From the NCBI GenBank assembly GCA_017440935.1, contig JAFSAO010000017.1, positions 1 to 51,138 on the forward strand: DNA of 51,138 nt, read 5' to 3'. The notes below the pieces were generated by a model. The model had not been told where the DNA came from. It ran no database searches and worked only from the letters and a program-made list of their open reading frames with translations. The translations under genes and the position numbers were made by a program. Of the stretch, positions 33,082-41,909 are shown piece after piece. Source of the DNA: Opitutales bacterium (GTDB taxonomy: Bacteria; Verrucomicrobiota; Verrucomicrobiia; Opitutales; UBA953). The stretch's first letter is position 1, and each line of letters opens with the position of its first letter.

Positions 33082-33332
33082 GCAAAGCGAAAAAAACGGA
33101 AAAAGAGCTGACTTTTGAAGAAGAACTCGCGAAACTTGAGGACATCGTCGAAAGCCTCGAAGGCGGGGACGTGCCGCTTGCCGAGTTGGTTGAGCGCTAC
33201 GAAGCGGGGATGCGCCACTTGAAAAATTGTCAGGAAAAGTTGGCGGACGCCGAATTGCGTATTGAGCAGTTACGTTCCGTTTCGTCCGGCGGCGAGGCTC
33301 AAACGGAGCCGTTTGCCGACGAAGATTACTGA
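33078..33332 (+). CDS. xseB: Exodeoxyribonuclease VII small subunit
   Basis: An 84-residue, acidic helical protein with the XseB signature (TFEEELAKLEDIVESLEGGD then VPLAELVERYEAG) and a second helix (LADAELRIEQL). It pairs with XseA to degrade single-stranded DNA. The start is GTG at 33078, overlapping the hisD stop (GTGA), with GGAGG eight bases upstream (33065-33069) inside hisD. dxs follows 39 bp later; xseB and dxs are neighbours in many bacteria. xseA is not in the window. Confidence 0.93.
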   Translation: MSKAKKTEKELTFEEELAKLEDIVESLEGGDVPLAELVERYEAGMRHLKNCQEKLADAELRIEQLRSVSSGGEAQTEPFADEDY

Positions 33333-33371
33333 TTTTTTTTCTTTCTCCAAAAGAAGATTGCCTCTCGAAAA

Positions 33372-35255
33372 ATGCTCGAAACCATTCAGTCTCCGGCGGA
33401 TTTGAAGCGCGTTCCCGCGAACGAGCTTCCCGTTCTTGCGCAGGAGTTGCGGGAACGCATTATTGCCGTGACGTCGGCAAACGGCGGGCACGTGGCGCCG
33501 AATCTCGGCGTGGTCGAGCTTTCCGTCGCGCTTCACCGCGTCTTTGATGTTCCGGAAGACAGCATTATTTTCGATGTTTCGCACCAGTGTTATGCGCACA
33601 AAATTTTGACGGGGCGCGGGGCGCGGTTTGACACACTTCGCCAAACCGACGGAATTTCCGGATTTTGCAACCGCAGGGAGAGTGAGTCTGATGCGTTTGG
33701 TGCCGGGCACGCGGGAACGGCGCTTTCCGCTGCGCTCGGGATCGCCGCCGCGCGGGATCGCCTCGGCGGAAACGAGCACGTCGTAGCCGTCGTCGGAGAT
33801 GCCGCCGTGACTAACGGCGCCACGCTCGAAGCGCTCAACAGCATCGCCGCGCACACAAAGCGGCTTATCGTTGTGCTCAACGACAACGAATGGTCGATTG
33901 ACCGCAATGTCGGCGCTGTCGCCGATTGCCTCAATCGCATTATCACCACGAATTTTTATAACGAGGCGACAAGCGGGCTGAAACGCCTCATCGCGAAACT
34001 GCCTTGCGGTGAGCACCTGATTCGCGCCGGATCCGCTTGGAAACAGGAAAAGAAGCAAGTATTGACGTCCGGCGCGTCGTCGCTCTTTGAAAATTTCAAA
34101 TTGCGTTATCTCGGGCCGATCGACGGGCATAATATTTCGCAACTCGTTGATTACCTGGAATTTGCAAAAAAATCTCCGCGACCGATTCTGCTCCACATCC
34201 GCACGAAAAAGGGCAAAGGCTTGCCGGTGGCGGAAGCGCATCCGGACCGTTTTCACGGGTGTTCGCCTTACGATCCTGCGACGGGAGCGCCGACCAAGTC
34301 GCTTGCCGGCGTTCCCGCGCCTTGGCAGGACGTGTTTGGGCAGGCGTTGGTGCGCTTTGCCCGAAACGACGAAAAAATCGTCGGAATCACGGCGGCAATG
34401 TCTGCGGGAACGGGGCTTTGTTTCCTAAAAAAGGAATTGCCCGAGCGCTATTTCGACGTGGGCATTGCGGAAGGGCACGCCGTTATTTTTGCGGCGGGGC
34501 TGGCGGCGCGCGGGCTTAAACCTTGCGTCGCGATTTACTCGTCGTTTATGCAACGTGCGGTGGATATGCTGATGCACGATGTTTGTCTGCAAAATTTGGA
34601 CGTGCTGTTTTGCCTCGACCGTGCCGGGCTTTCTCCGCAGGACGGCGCCACGCATCACGGCGTTTTCGATATTGCGATGATGCGTTGTTTGCCGAATCTC
34701 ACAATCATGCAACCGAAAGACGAAGATGAGCTTGCGGACATGATGCACACGGCGTTTACACGCGGCGGTCCGATGGTGATTCGCTATCCGCGCGGCTCTG
34801 CGCCCGGCGCGAAAGTGAAAGACGTTCCCGCGGAAATTGAAGTCGGGAGAGCGGAAGTCCTCGAATCCGGAGCCGGGGAAGTTTGCGTGTGGTCGCTCGG
34901 CTCAATGTTGCCGACGGCGAAAAAACTTTGCGAAAAAATCTTTGAGGCGACGGGAACGCGGGCGACGCTGGTCAACGCGCGTTTCGTGAAGCCGCTCGAC
35001 GGTGCTTTGCTTGCCGAGCAGGCAAAAACGGCGAAATTATTTGTTACGATCGAAGATCACGCGCTTGCGGGAGGTTTCGGAAGTGCCGTCTTGGAAGAGC
35101 TTGCCGCGCGGAATTTGTCTGTTCCCGTGGAGCGTTTCGGCTGGGCGGATACATTTATTCCGCACGGGACGACGGTCGGCGATTTGCGTTCCCGTTTCGG
35201 GTTGGACGATGAATCCGTAGTGCAAAAGGTGCTTACTCGGATTTCCGCAGTTTGA
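33372..35255 (+). CDS. dxs: 1-deoxy-D-xylulose-5-phosphate synthase
   Basis: A 627-residue thiamine-diphosphate enzyme that joins pyruvate and glyceraldehyde 3-phosphate in the non-mevalonate isoprenoid pathway. Visible are VSHQCYAHKILTGRG (catalytic His), GAGHAGTALSAALG, the ThDP/Mg motif GDAAVTNGATLEALN (usually GDGA-), LNDNEWSIDRNVG, the catalytic Glu in DVGIAEGHAVIFAAG, and DRAGLSPQDGATHHG. The A for G in GDAA and G for Q in EGHA differ from E. coli but occur in related forms. Confidence 0.94.
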   Translation: MLETIQSPADLKRVPANELPVLAQELRERIIAVTSANGGHVAPNLGVVELSVALHRVFDVPEDSIIFDVSHQCYAHKILTGRGARFDTLRQTDGISGFCNRRESESDAFGAGHAGTALSAALGIAAARDRLGGNEHVVAVVGDAAVTNGATLEALNSIAAHTKRLIVVLNDNEWSIDRNVGAVADCLNRIITTNFYNEATSGLKRLIAKLPCGEHLIRAGSAWKQEKKQVLTSGASSLFENFKLRYLGPIDGHNISQLVDYLEFAKKSPRPILLHIRTKKGKGLPVAEAHPDRFHGCSPYDPATGAPTKSLAGVPAPWQDVFGQALVRFARNDEKIVGITAAMSAGTGLCFLKKELPERYFDVGIAEGHAVIFAAGLAARGLKPCVAIYSSFMQRAVDMLMHDVCLQNLDVLFCLDRAGLSPQDGATHHGVFDIAMMRCLPNLTIMQPKDEDELADMMHTAFTRGGPMVIRYPRGSAPGAKVKDVPAEIEVGRAEVLESGAGEVCVWSLGSMLPTAKKLCEKIFEATGTRATLVNARFVKPLDGALLAEQAKTAKLFVTIEDHALAGGFGSAVLEELAARNLSVPVERFGWADTFIPHGTTVGDLRSRFGLDDESVVQKVLTRISAV

Positions 35256-35279
35256 TTTTTTTTTCGGGAAAGAAAATTT

Positions 35280-36341
35280 ATGGCAGACCGCAAAAGACTT
35301 CGATTGACGCTTTGCGGTCTGCTCGCGTTTACGGCGGCGCTTTGCGTGGCGGCGGTGTTTTTTTCGGAAAAAAGAATTTCGGCGGAGTCGACTCTTGCTG
35401 CGGGAACGGCGAAGCCCTTCGAGTTTCCGGAGCGCTTGCGCGTGGCGACGTATAATTTGCATAATTTTCGGGACGAAAACCGTTTTTCCGAAAAAGGAAA
35501 ATTTCAATACAAACATCCGAAATCGGAAAAATCCAAGGAGGCGCTTTATCGCACGATTCTTGAAGTGCGTCCGGATGTGCTCGCCGTGCAGGAAGTGGGC
35601 GGGGCGGAATGGTTGCGCGAGTTGGCGGCGGCGCTTGAACGGCGCGGCCTTGCGTTCCCGTATAGCGTTTGTCTGGATGGACGCGACGGGTATAACCGCC
35701 TCGCGATTTTGTCGCGTGTTCCCTTTTCAAAAACGATTGAAATCATCGCACCGGAAAAACTGACGCGCGGAATGCTCGGAGTCGTCATTCCCGTGTCGGG
35801 CGGAAGTCTGTTTCATGTTTACAATGTGCATTTGAAAAGCAAGGTTTCCGCCGATCCGGACGATCCGGAAGGCGCGGAGCGCCGTTCCCGTGAGGCGCGT
35901 TATGTGCGGCGCTTGATAGAGTTTGACGTGCGGGATGAGAAAACGGCATCGAAAATTCCCGCGTCCGTTCGATTTCCGGTGTCGGAGCGTCGCGAAAATG
36001 TCGCGCCGGAGTTTTTTGTGCTGCTCGGCGATTTCAACGATAATCCGGGAAGTAAGCCGCTTGCGTCGCTCGAAGTGGAGTCGTTTGCGCGTGCGCTTCC
36101 CGCGAAAAATGAAGACGGCGGAGTGTTGACGTTTTTCAATCCGAATCGCGGATATTTCCATACTTTCGACAGAATTTTTGCTTCTTCGGCACTTTTCAAA
36201 AAATTTTATGTGCCGGAATCCGCAAAAATTGCCGAGTTTTCGTGGTCGCAAACCGCGAGTGATCATCGCCTTGTTTATGCGGATTTTGACTTCGCGGGAA
36301 CGCTTCGCCGTGAAAAGAACGTTCCTGACGATAAAAAATAA
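35280..36341 (+). CDS. Endonuclease/exonuclease/phosphatase-family protein, exported
   Basis: A 353-residue protein with an N-terminal hydrophobic anchor (LTLCGLLAFTAALCVAAVFF) and an EEP domain. Catalytic motifs are YNLHNF (Asn), VLAVQEVGGAEW (metal-binding Glu), YNVHLKSK, LLGDFNDNPGS (Asp and Asn) and WSQTASDHRLVY (Asp-His). The domain is complete. Members hydrolyse phosphodiesters of DNA, lipids or sugars; an exported form suggests nutrient scavenging or DNA processing outside the cytoplasm. It follows dxs by 24 bp, so may be co-transcribed. Confidence 0.88.
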   Translation: MADRKRLRLTLCGLLAFTAALCVAAVFFSEKRISAESTLAAGTAKPFEFPERLRVATYNLHNFRDENRFSEKGKFQYKHPKSEKSKEALYRTILEVRPDVLAVQEVGGAEWLRELAAALERRGLAFPYSVCLDGRDGYNRLAILSRVPFSKTIEIIAPEKLTRGMLGVVIPVSGGSLFHVYNVHLKSKVSADPDDPEGAERRSREARYVRRLIEFDVRDEKTASKIPASVRFPVSERRENVAPEFFVLLGDFNDNPGSKPLASLEVESFARALPAKNEDGGVLTFFNPNRGYFHTFDRIFASSALFKKFYVPESAKIAEFSWSQTASDHRLVYADFDFAGTLRREKNVPDDKK

Positions 36342-36401
36342 TTTTTTTTTTGCTTGCGTCGTTTTGCAAAAGAAGTTTTATTCGTCCCTACATTTTTGAA
36401 C

Positions 36402-36476
36402 GCGCCCGTGGTGAAATGGATATCACTAGTGACTACGGATCACTCGTTCGGGGTTCGAATCCTCGCGGGCGCGCCA
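36402..36476 (+). tRNA. tRNA-Arg (anticodon ACG)
   Basis: The acceptor GCGCCCG (36402-36408) pairs with CGGGCGC (36466-36472); the discriminator is G and CCA is encoded. The anticodon stem-loop is AGTGA-CTACGGA-TCACT, giving anticodon ACG (read as ICG, codons CGU/CGC/CGA). The T loop is TTCGAAT. No duplicated 3' end suggesting an integration site was seen. Confidence 0.96.
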
Positions 36477-36479
36477 TTC

Positions 36480-36515
36480 AAAAAAAACCGCTCTTAACCG
36501 AGGCGGTTTTTTTTT
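36480..36515 (+). terminator. Rho-independent terminator of tRNA-Arg
   Basis: AAAAAACCGC and GCGGTTTTTT form a 10-bp stem around an 11-nt loop, with more T following. It starts four bases after the encoded CCA. Confidence 0.88.
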
Positions 36516-36851
36516 TGCCGAAATTCCGGTAAAAAAAGCTCGGAAGGCAAATTTTGAGTGTTCCCGCGTTTTGCGAGATGCGTTTCCATCACTTTTTTAG
36601 TTTGATTTTTAGGAGCGGCGGGGACGGTTTCGGCTGTTCCCGCCGTTTTGTTTCTTAAGCGCGGGAGCTGCACGCTTTCGCGTTTTCCCGTTCCCGCGCG
36701 AAATTGGAAAAGAACGATTATATGAGGGAAATTTTGCAATCATTTTTGTTTTGGTAATGTTTCCTATGCGAGCTTGTTTCGCATGGAATTTCGTTAGAAA
36801 AACGTTTTTAACGTTGCGGGGTTCGGGCATTTGAATTTCTTTACCGATTGC
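36516..36851. other. Non-coding spacer upstream of thiE
   Basis: No gene is seen in about 335 bp. Several GTTCCCG motif variants occur (near 36,561, 36,637, 36,687). I looked for a TPP riboswitch and did not find its conserved CTGAGA or ACCTGATC blocks. Confidence 0.5.
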
Positions 36852-37472
36852 ATGAAAAATCAGTTTGATCTGAGTCTTTATCTTGTGACGGACGCGCCGG
36901 AAAAATGCCGTTTCGGCTTGCTCGGAACCGTCGAATCCGCCATTGCCGGCGGCGTTACGATTGTTCAGTATCGCTCGACTAATCCCGATGCGGGAACGTG
37001 CTACGCGGAGGCAAAACCGCTTGCGGAGTTTTTGCGTTCCCGCGGTATTACATTCATCGTGAATAACCGCGTGGATCTCGCGTTGGCTCTGGATGCCGAC
37101 GGCGTGCACGTCGGGCAGAGCGATTTGCCCGTTTCCGTCGTGCGTAAGCTCATCGGGGAGGAGAAAATTCTCGGATTTTCCGTGTCGAATCGGGCAGAAC
37201 TTGATGCTGTGGACGTCGAGAAGGTGGATTACCTTGGCATCGGTCCGGTTTTTCCGACGATTTCGAAGGCGGATGCTTCGCCGGACTTGGGTTTGGCGGA
37301 TTTTGCGGTGTTGGCGGCTCGCTCGCCGCTTCCCGTCGTGGCAATCGGCGGTTTGGATGTCGCCCGCGCCCGCGCGGTGCGTGCCACGGGAACGGTTGCC
37401 GGAATTGCGGTCGTTTCCGCCATTTGCGGAGCTGAAGATCCCGCCGCAGCCGCGCGCGCTCTCGCAATGTGA
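36852..37472 (+). CDS. thiE: Thiamine-phosphate synthase
   Basis: A 206-residue TIM barrel that joins the thiazole and pyrimidine moieties of thiamine. Motifs: LSLYLVTDA, GGVTIVQYRS, FIVNNRVDLALALDADGVHV with GQSDLPV, YLGIGPVFPTISK and VVAIGGL. In the pyrophosphate-binding stretch the usual QYREK reads QYRST, so a Lys normally important for binding is missing; the rest is conserved. The ATG at 36852 fits the family better than a TTG seven codons earlier. No other thi genes are near. Confidence 0.88.
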   Translation: MKNQFDLSLYLVTDAPEKCRFGLLGTVESAIAGGVTIVQYRSTNPDAGTCYAEAKPLAEFLRSRGITFIVNNRVDLALALDADGVHVGQSDLPVSVVRKLIGEEKILGFSVSNRAELDAVDVEKVDYLGIGPVFPTISKADASPDLGLADFAVLAARSPLPVVAIGGLDVARARAVRATGTVAGIAVVSAICGAEDPAAAARALAM

Positions 37473-37521
37473 GTAAAAAAACTTTGCGGGAACAAACGGG
37501 AAAGGTAGTATTTCTTTTACG

Positions 37522-37986
37522 ATGAATATTGAAGCAAAAATTCAGGAATTGGGGCTGACGCTCCCGCCGCCTCCGGCGCCCGCCGGTGCTTACGTTCCCG
37601 CCGTGCGGACGGGAAATTTGCTCTTTCTTTCGGGCACGCTTCCCATGGCGGACGGCAAGCTCACTCATACCGGCATGATCGGTTCCGCTCCGGAAAAAGA
37701 CATTGCTTACGGTTACGCCGCCGCCCGCCAGTGCGCGCTTGCCGCGCTCGCAAACGCGAAGGCGTTTCTCGGCTCTTTGGACAAAGTCAAACGCGTGGTC
37801 AACGTGAACGGTTTTGTTTACGCGCCCGAAGGTTTTGCGGACGCGCCGAAAGTTATCAACGGGGCTTCCGAGTTGTTTATGGCGGTTTTCGGTGAAAACG
37901 GGAAACACGCCCGCGCGGCGGTTGCGCTTGGCGGGGTGCCGCTTCACGCGACGACGGAAGTTCAGGTTATTCTTGAAGTCGAATAG
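37522..37986 (+). CDS. RidA/YjgF-family protein
   Basis: A 154-residue protein of the RidA family with GNLLFLSGTLPMADGKL, KVKRVVNVNGFVYAPEGFAD and ARAAVALGGVPLHATTEVQV. The conserved arginine near position 120 (HARAAVALGG) that marks imine deaminases is present. It may hydrolyse reactive enamines or imines. It follows thiE by 49 bp in the same direction. This is the longer, proline-rich YjgF subgroup found in atu1372-like proteins. Confidence 0.9.
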   Translation: MNIEAKIQELGLTLPPPPAPAGAYVPAVRTGNLLFLSGTLPMADGKLTHTGMIGSAPEKDIAYGYAAARQCALAALANAKAFLGSLDKVKRVVNVNGFVYAPEGFADAPKVINGASELFMAVFGENGKHARAAVALGGVPLHATTEVQVILEVE

Positions 37987-38137
37987 GATTTTTTCAAAAC
38001 GTCTCCGCTTTATTATTAACGAGCCGCGAAGGATTTGTAATTCAAACTTACTTATTTTCTTCGTTTGTTCTCTGCCGATGAATGTTTTTTATTTGCGATA
38101 GGACAAAAGATAAAAGGCGTAATCGGTTTCTGATTTG

Positions 38138-39883
38138 ATGAGCGACGAACAAGCCAGTTTTCAGCCCGGGGAAAGAATCGGTGACTACGAAGTCATTTCG
38201 GTGCTCGGGTTCGGCGCGACCGGCACGGTGTATCTTACGCAACACAACGTGCTGAAGAAACTTTTTGCCGTGAAAGTGCTTAGCGGCGAGCTGGCGTTTA
38301 TGCCGGAATTCGTCCGCGTTTTTCAGCATGAAGCGCAAATTGTTGCCGCTCTCAATCACGAAAATATCGTTCCCGTGCATAATTTCGGCGAGTGCAACGG
38401 GTTTTACTATTATGTGATGGATTTCGTCAACGGCGGAACGCTTGAAGACGTGCGCCGCCGCAACGGCGGCCGGTTGCGCCCGAAGGCGGCGATTGCATTG
38501 ATTTCCTCCGTTGCCCGCGGGCTGGCGTATGCGCACGCCTACGGTGTTGTGCACCGCGATTTGAAGCCGGAAAATATTTTGCTGACGCGCACGGGAACGC
38601 CGCAAATTACGGATTTCGGAATGGCGTATGTGGACCGCAAGTTTATTGCGGGACGCCGCCGCATGGAAGAGCGTCGGCGCTCAAAGGCGACGGCAAAATT
38701 CCGCAACGTTGTCGGTATCGGCGGGAACGCTTCCGCCGGACCGTCGCAAACGCAAATTGCGATTGAAGTAAATGCGGAGGATAATCCCGAGGTTGAAGGC
38801 GGAACGGAAGGCTACATCGCGCCGGAAGTCAGTCGCGGGAACGCCGCCACGGCGCGCGCGGATGTTTACGCGCTCGGCGCGCTTTTGCATTTTCTGCTTG
38901 TCGGGGAAACGCCTCCCGAGCCGGGACGACTTTCTCCCGAAGTGTTTAAGCTCGGTTCGCGTTCGCTCGTCGATGTGCTCGAACGCTCGCTAAGCCTGAT
39001 TCCGACGCGCCGCTATCCGACGGCAAAAGAGTTTCTCGAAGCGCTTGAAGCCCTTGGCAATGCGTCTGCGCGCCGTCGTCGCATCGCGTTTTTCGTGCTC
39101 GGGTTTATGTCGATTTGTGCGGCGTTCAGCGTTGCATATACGTTCGGAGAACGGACGCAGCTGAAGAAAACGGAAGACCGTGTTGCTGCCGCCGCGCAAA
39201 AGTTTTTTGAAAAAGACGGCGGAGCGTCCGGAGAAAATTCCGGGTCGGGAACAGCGCTTTCCGAAAAGCCGAAACCTGTTAAGGTTTCCGTTGCCATTCC
39301 GGAAAATCCGGAGACGCCGCCTGCTCCGAAAAAATCGGAGTCCGTTTCTAATGAATCGTCTTTGGTTCCCGCGATGCAATCGGCACAGACGGTCTCTACG
39401 TCGTCGGGGGCGGAGGTTTCCGAAGTCGCCGAGCGTGAATACTGGGAGCACCTTTGCGCGGAACGCACCGGACGCCGCGGAATCGCCGTCGATTTCCTGA
39501 CGAGCGGCGCTCCGATTTTGAAAATTTTCCCCGGACAGTCACTTGAGTTCCCGCATCCCGTTTCTTCGGGAACCTACAACATTTATTTGCGGACGGGCGG
39601 CGATACGCCCGAATCTTCCGTTCCCGTGCGGCTTAGCATCGGGGAAGATCAGATTACGCGCATGATAAAATTCGACGGCACGGAGGCGGATGCCGGACTT
39701 CGCTTTTTCTCAATGATCGATGTTACTGCGGAAGCATCGCGCATTCGTATCGAAATTCCCGCTACACCAAACGAAAATTCTCCCGCTATTGGAATTATGG
39801 AAATTGAAATTCGACCAACGTTCAGCAACGCGGATTTTTCCCGTATGTTCGGCGAATTTCTTTCCGTCATTACGGAAAAGTAA
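38138..39883 (+). CDS. Transmembrane Ser/Thr protein kinase
   Basis: A 581-residue Hanks-type kinase: Gly loop (GFGATGTVYL), K46 in FAVKVL, HRDLKPEN (D141), DFG (159-161), APE (228-230). The activation segment spans about 65 residues instead of 20-35 and holds a basic stretch (AGRRRMEERRRSKATAKF) and a Gly/Ser-rich run, so activation may differ. One transmembrane helix (about 316-336) links it to a C-terminal outer part with a Pro/Ser-rich stalk and a beta-rich domain (FPGQSLEFPHPVSSGTYNIY). It is preceded by 150 bp of A/T-rich non-coding DNA and followed by a terminator. Confidence 0.9.
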   Translation: MSDEQASFQPGERIGDYEVISVLGFGATGTVYLTQHNVLKKLFAVKVLSGELAFMPEFVRVFQHEAQIVAALNHENIVPVHNFGECNGFYYYVMDFVNGGTLEDVRRRNGGRLRPKAAIALISSVARGLAYAHAYGVVHRDLKPENILLTRTGTPQITDFGMAYVDRKFIAGRRRMEERRRSKATAKFRNVVGIGGNASAGPSQTQIAIEVNAEDNPEVEGGTEGYIAPEVSRGNAATARADVYALGALLHFLLVGETPPEPGRLSPEVFKLGSRSLVDVLERSLSLIPTRRYPTAKEFLEALEALGNASARRRRIAFFVLGFMSICAAFSVAYTFGERTQLKKTEDRVAAAAQKFFEKDGGASGENSGSGTALSEKPKPVKVSVAIPENPETPPAPKKSESVSNESSLVPAMQSAQTVSTSSGAEVSEVAEREYWEHLCAERTGRRGIAVDFLTSGAPILKIFPGQSLEFPHPVSSGTYNIYLRTGGDTPESSVPVRLSIGEDQITRMIKFDGTEADAGLRFFSMIDVTAEASRIRIEIPATPNENSPAIGIMEIEIRPTFSNADFSRMFGEFLSVITEK

Positions 39884-39900
39884 CACCGGAAAACCCGGGA

Positions 39901-39946
39901 AAAAAAAGAAAACGCACTTCTTGAGGAAAGGCGTTTTCTTTTTTTT
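39901..39946. terminator. Bidirectional rho-independent terminator
   Basis: AAAAAAAGAAAACGC (39901-39915) and GCGTTTTCTTTTTTTT (39931-39946) form a long A/T-flanked stem with a 15-nt loop. It lies between the convergent kinase and menF genes. Confidence 0.88.
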
Positions 39947-39962
39947 CGGAGCGAATACGTTT

Positions 39963-41336
39963 TCAGCGGAGCAGGGCGGAAAGCGCGGAAAGTTTGGCTT
40001 CGATTTCGTCGAATTCTTTCTGCGGCGAACTTCCGCGGACTAAGCCGGAACCGGCGTAGAGGCGAATTTTCCCGTCAAAAATTTTTGCGCAACGGATGGC
40101 AACGGCAAAAAATCCGTTGCCGTCTGCGTCGAGAAAACCGACGGGCGCGGAGAAATTTTCTCTCGGGAACGGTTCGTTTTCGCAAATGAATTTTTCGGCG
40201 TTTTGCGCGGGAACGCCACACATGGCGGGCGTCGGATGAAGTGTCGCCGCAATTTCGCCGAGTGAAAAGTTTTGCGCGGGAACGGCGGTTTTAATCGGCG
40301 TGTGCAGGTGAAAAACGTTGGGGAGGCGACGCACGTTCGGCGTTTGCGGGAATTGAGGATTCAGGCCGGACGTGCGCAGTTTTTCGACGATGAAATCGAC
40401 GACGAGGCGATGTTCCCGCAACTCTTTTGCGTCGGAGAGCAGGTGCGCGGCGAGTATTTCCGGCGCACGCAAATCGTTGGCGATTGTTCCCGCGAGAGCT
40501 TCGGTTTCCAAGACTCCGTCGCGAAGACGGACAAGCATTTCCGGTGTGGCGCCGACAATTTTTTCTCTCGGGTTGCGGGCGTTTGTCCGCGCGGAAAAAA
40601 TGGTGCAACCTCCGCGGAGAAAGCGTTCCCGCAAAGTTGCGCAAAGCGTTTCCGCCGGAAAATTTTCTTTATCGGAAAAGGTAAAATCTTTTGCTCTGGA
40701 AAGAACGATTTTTTCAAAGTTCCCTGCTTCGATTTCGCCGATTGCGTGTATCGCACGGTTTAAATACGTTGCGCCTCCGAGTTCCGTTTCGGAAATAATT
40801 TCCGGGAGCGGATTCGGTTGGCTCGGTGTTTCCGAAATCGCTTTTATTTGTAAAAATTCCGCATAGAGAATTTCCGCATTTAGTTGTTTTTCCTCGTTTA
40901 AAAAAACGTGCGCAGAAATTTGCGTTTCGTCTTTGGTGCGGGAGATTTGCCACGTCGGAATTGCGGCGAACGGGCGTGCGGAATTGCCGAATGTTCCGGC
41001 GACAAAAATCTTCGGTGCGGGAACGCGCGGAGATTTTCCGTCGGCGAGGGAAATTTGTTTTCGCGCACGCGGGAACGCGTTTTTGAGCGTCGGGAAAGAA
41101 ACTTTTTCGCAGGAGAAAAAATCGTTTCTAAAATCGAGAGCTATTTCCGCCGGATTTTTTTGTGCATTTTCAAAAAAGAAAATAACCGGAGCGTCCGGCG
41201 AGCGTGCCAGCGTGTCAAATGCGGACGGAGGCAACGGCGGGAACGCAACGGAGAGCATTTCCGCGTTGTCGAATCGCGCTTGCGCCAATGCGGATTGCAG
41301 GCGTTCGCGCAGGTTGTCTTTTGTCGGAGAATCCAC
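39963..41336 (-). CDS. menF: Isochorismate synthase (menF-like)
   Basis: A 457-residue chorismate-binding enzyme. The C-terminal catalytic domain has EAGNFEKIVLSRAKDFTF (Lys acting as base), FLRGGCTIFSAR, IVGATPEMLVRL, LETEALAGTIAND (metal-binding Glu), ELREHRLVVDFI, LHTPIKTAV, ATLHPTPAMCGVPAQNAEKF and IRLYAGSGLVRGSSPQKEFD. These motifs fit isochorismate synthase (menaquinone or siderophore), not anthranilate synthase. The N-terminal 150 residues are less conserved. In the absence of siderophore genes, a role in menaquinone synthesis is favoured. It is 19 bp after the 41,691 gene. Confidence 0.9.
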   Translation of the reverse strand: MDSPTKDNLRERLQSALAQARFDNAEMLSVAFPPLPPSAFDTLARSPDAPVIFFFENAQKNPAEIALDFRNDFFSCEKVSFPTLKNAFPRARKQISLADGKSPRVPAPKIFVAGTFGNSARPFAAIPTWQISRTKDETQISAHVFLNEEKQLNAEILYAEFLQIKAISETPSQPNPLPEIISETELGGATYLNRAIHAIGEIEAGNFEKIVLSRAKDFTFSDKENFPAETLCATLRERFLRGGCTIFSARTNARNPREKIVGATPEMLVRLRDGVLETEALAGTIANDLRAPEILAAHLLSDAKELREHRLVVDFIVEKLRTSGLNPQFPQTPNVRRLPNVFHLHTPIKTAVPAQNFSLGEIAATLHPTPAMCGVPAQNAEKFICENEPFPRENFSAPVGFLDADGNGFFAVAIRCAKIFDGKIRLYAGSGLVRGSSPQKEFDEIEAKLSALSALLR

Positions 41337-41355
41337 CGCCGGCGGGAGCGCGGTT

Positions 41356-41691
41356 TTAGCGCTTTTTCTGCAGGAGCATTTTCAGCGGCATCAGCTTCAG
41401 GCTGTCCGGGAATGAAACCACGCGTCCGGTTTTTTCCGCGATGAGTTTGAAGATTTCCTGAATCCAGATTTTTTCGCGGCAAATCAGCGAATCGAAGTAG
41501 AGATTCATTTTGCCGTCGGAAGTGTTCCACGAGAGACCGTTGACTTCGAGCGTGATCGGCGCGGGTTCTCCCGCGAGGCTCAGCGTAATTGCAACGTTTT
41601 CTTTGGAAAAGGAAAGGTCGTCGACTTGTCCGACATCGCCGAATTTCTGATTCAGCGCATTGATGATTTGTTGGTTAATGAAATCCGCCAT
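41356..41691 (-). CDS. Conserved-looking hypothetical protein
   Basis: A 111-residue soluble protein without signal or recognised domain. It reads as a compact alpha/beta fold (LSFSKENVAITLSLAGEPAP, LEVNGLSWNTSDGKMNLYFD) with a C-terminal basic helix (LMPLKMLLQKKR). It is 19 bp upstream of menF on the same strand and likely co-transcribed. The composition and codon use look normal for this genome, so it is likely real. Function unknown. Confidence 0.65.
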   Translation of the reverse strand: MADFINQQIINALNQKFGDVGQVDDLSFSKENVAITLSLAGEPAPITLEVNGLSWNTSDGKMNLYFDSLICREKIWIQEIFKLIAEKTGRVVSFPDSLKLMPLKMLLQKKR

Positions 41692-41909
41692 GATGAAAAA
41701 TTTTTCGGGTTAACTTTTTTTTCTGGTTTTTCGGGGAATGTTGTTCCCGCGTGAAGCTCCAAGCAAACAGAAATCCGCGCGGGAACGCAAAACAAACGTT
41801 GTCGTTGTGCGGGCGGAGATTTTTCGCGGCGGAAGCGTTGGAGACTTGACGCGGGAACGGGCTTAGGGCAAAAAGGACGAACCCAACCCTCAACACCTGA
41901 AAAAATCCT

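Noticed and set aside
36516-36851. TPP riboswitch before thiE
   Set aside because: The conserved TPP-binding blocks are not found.
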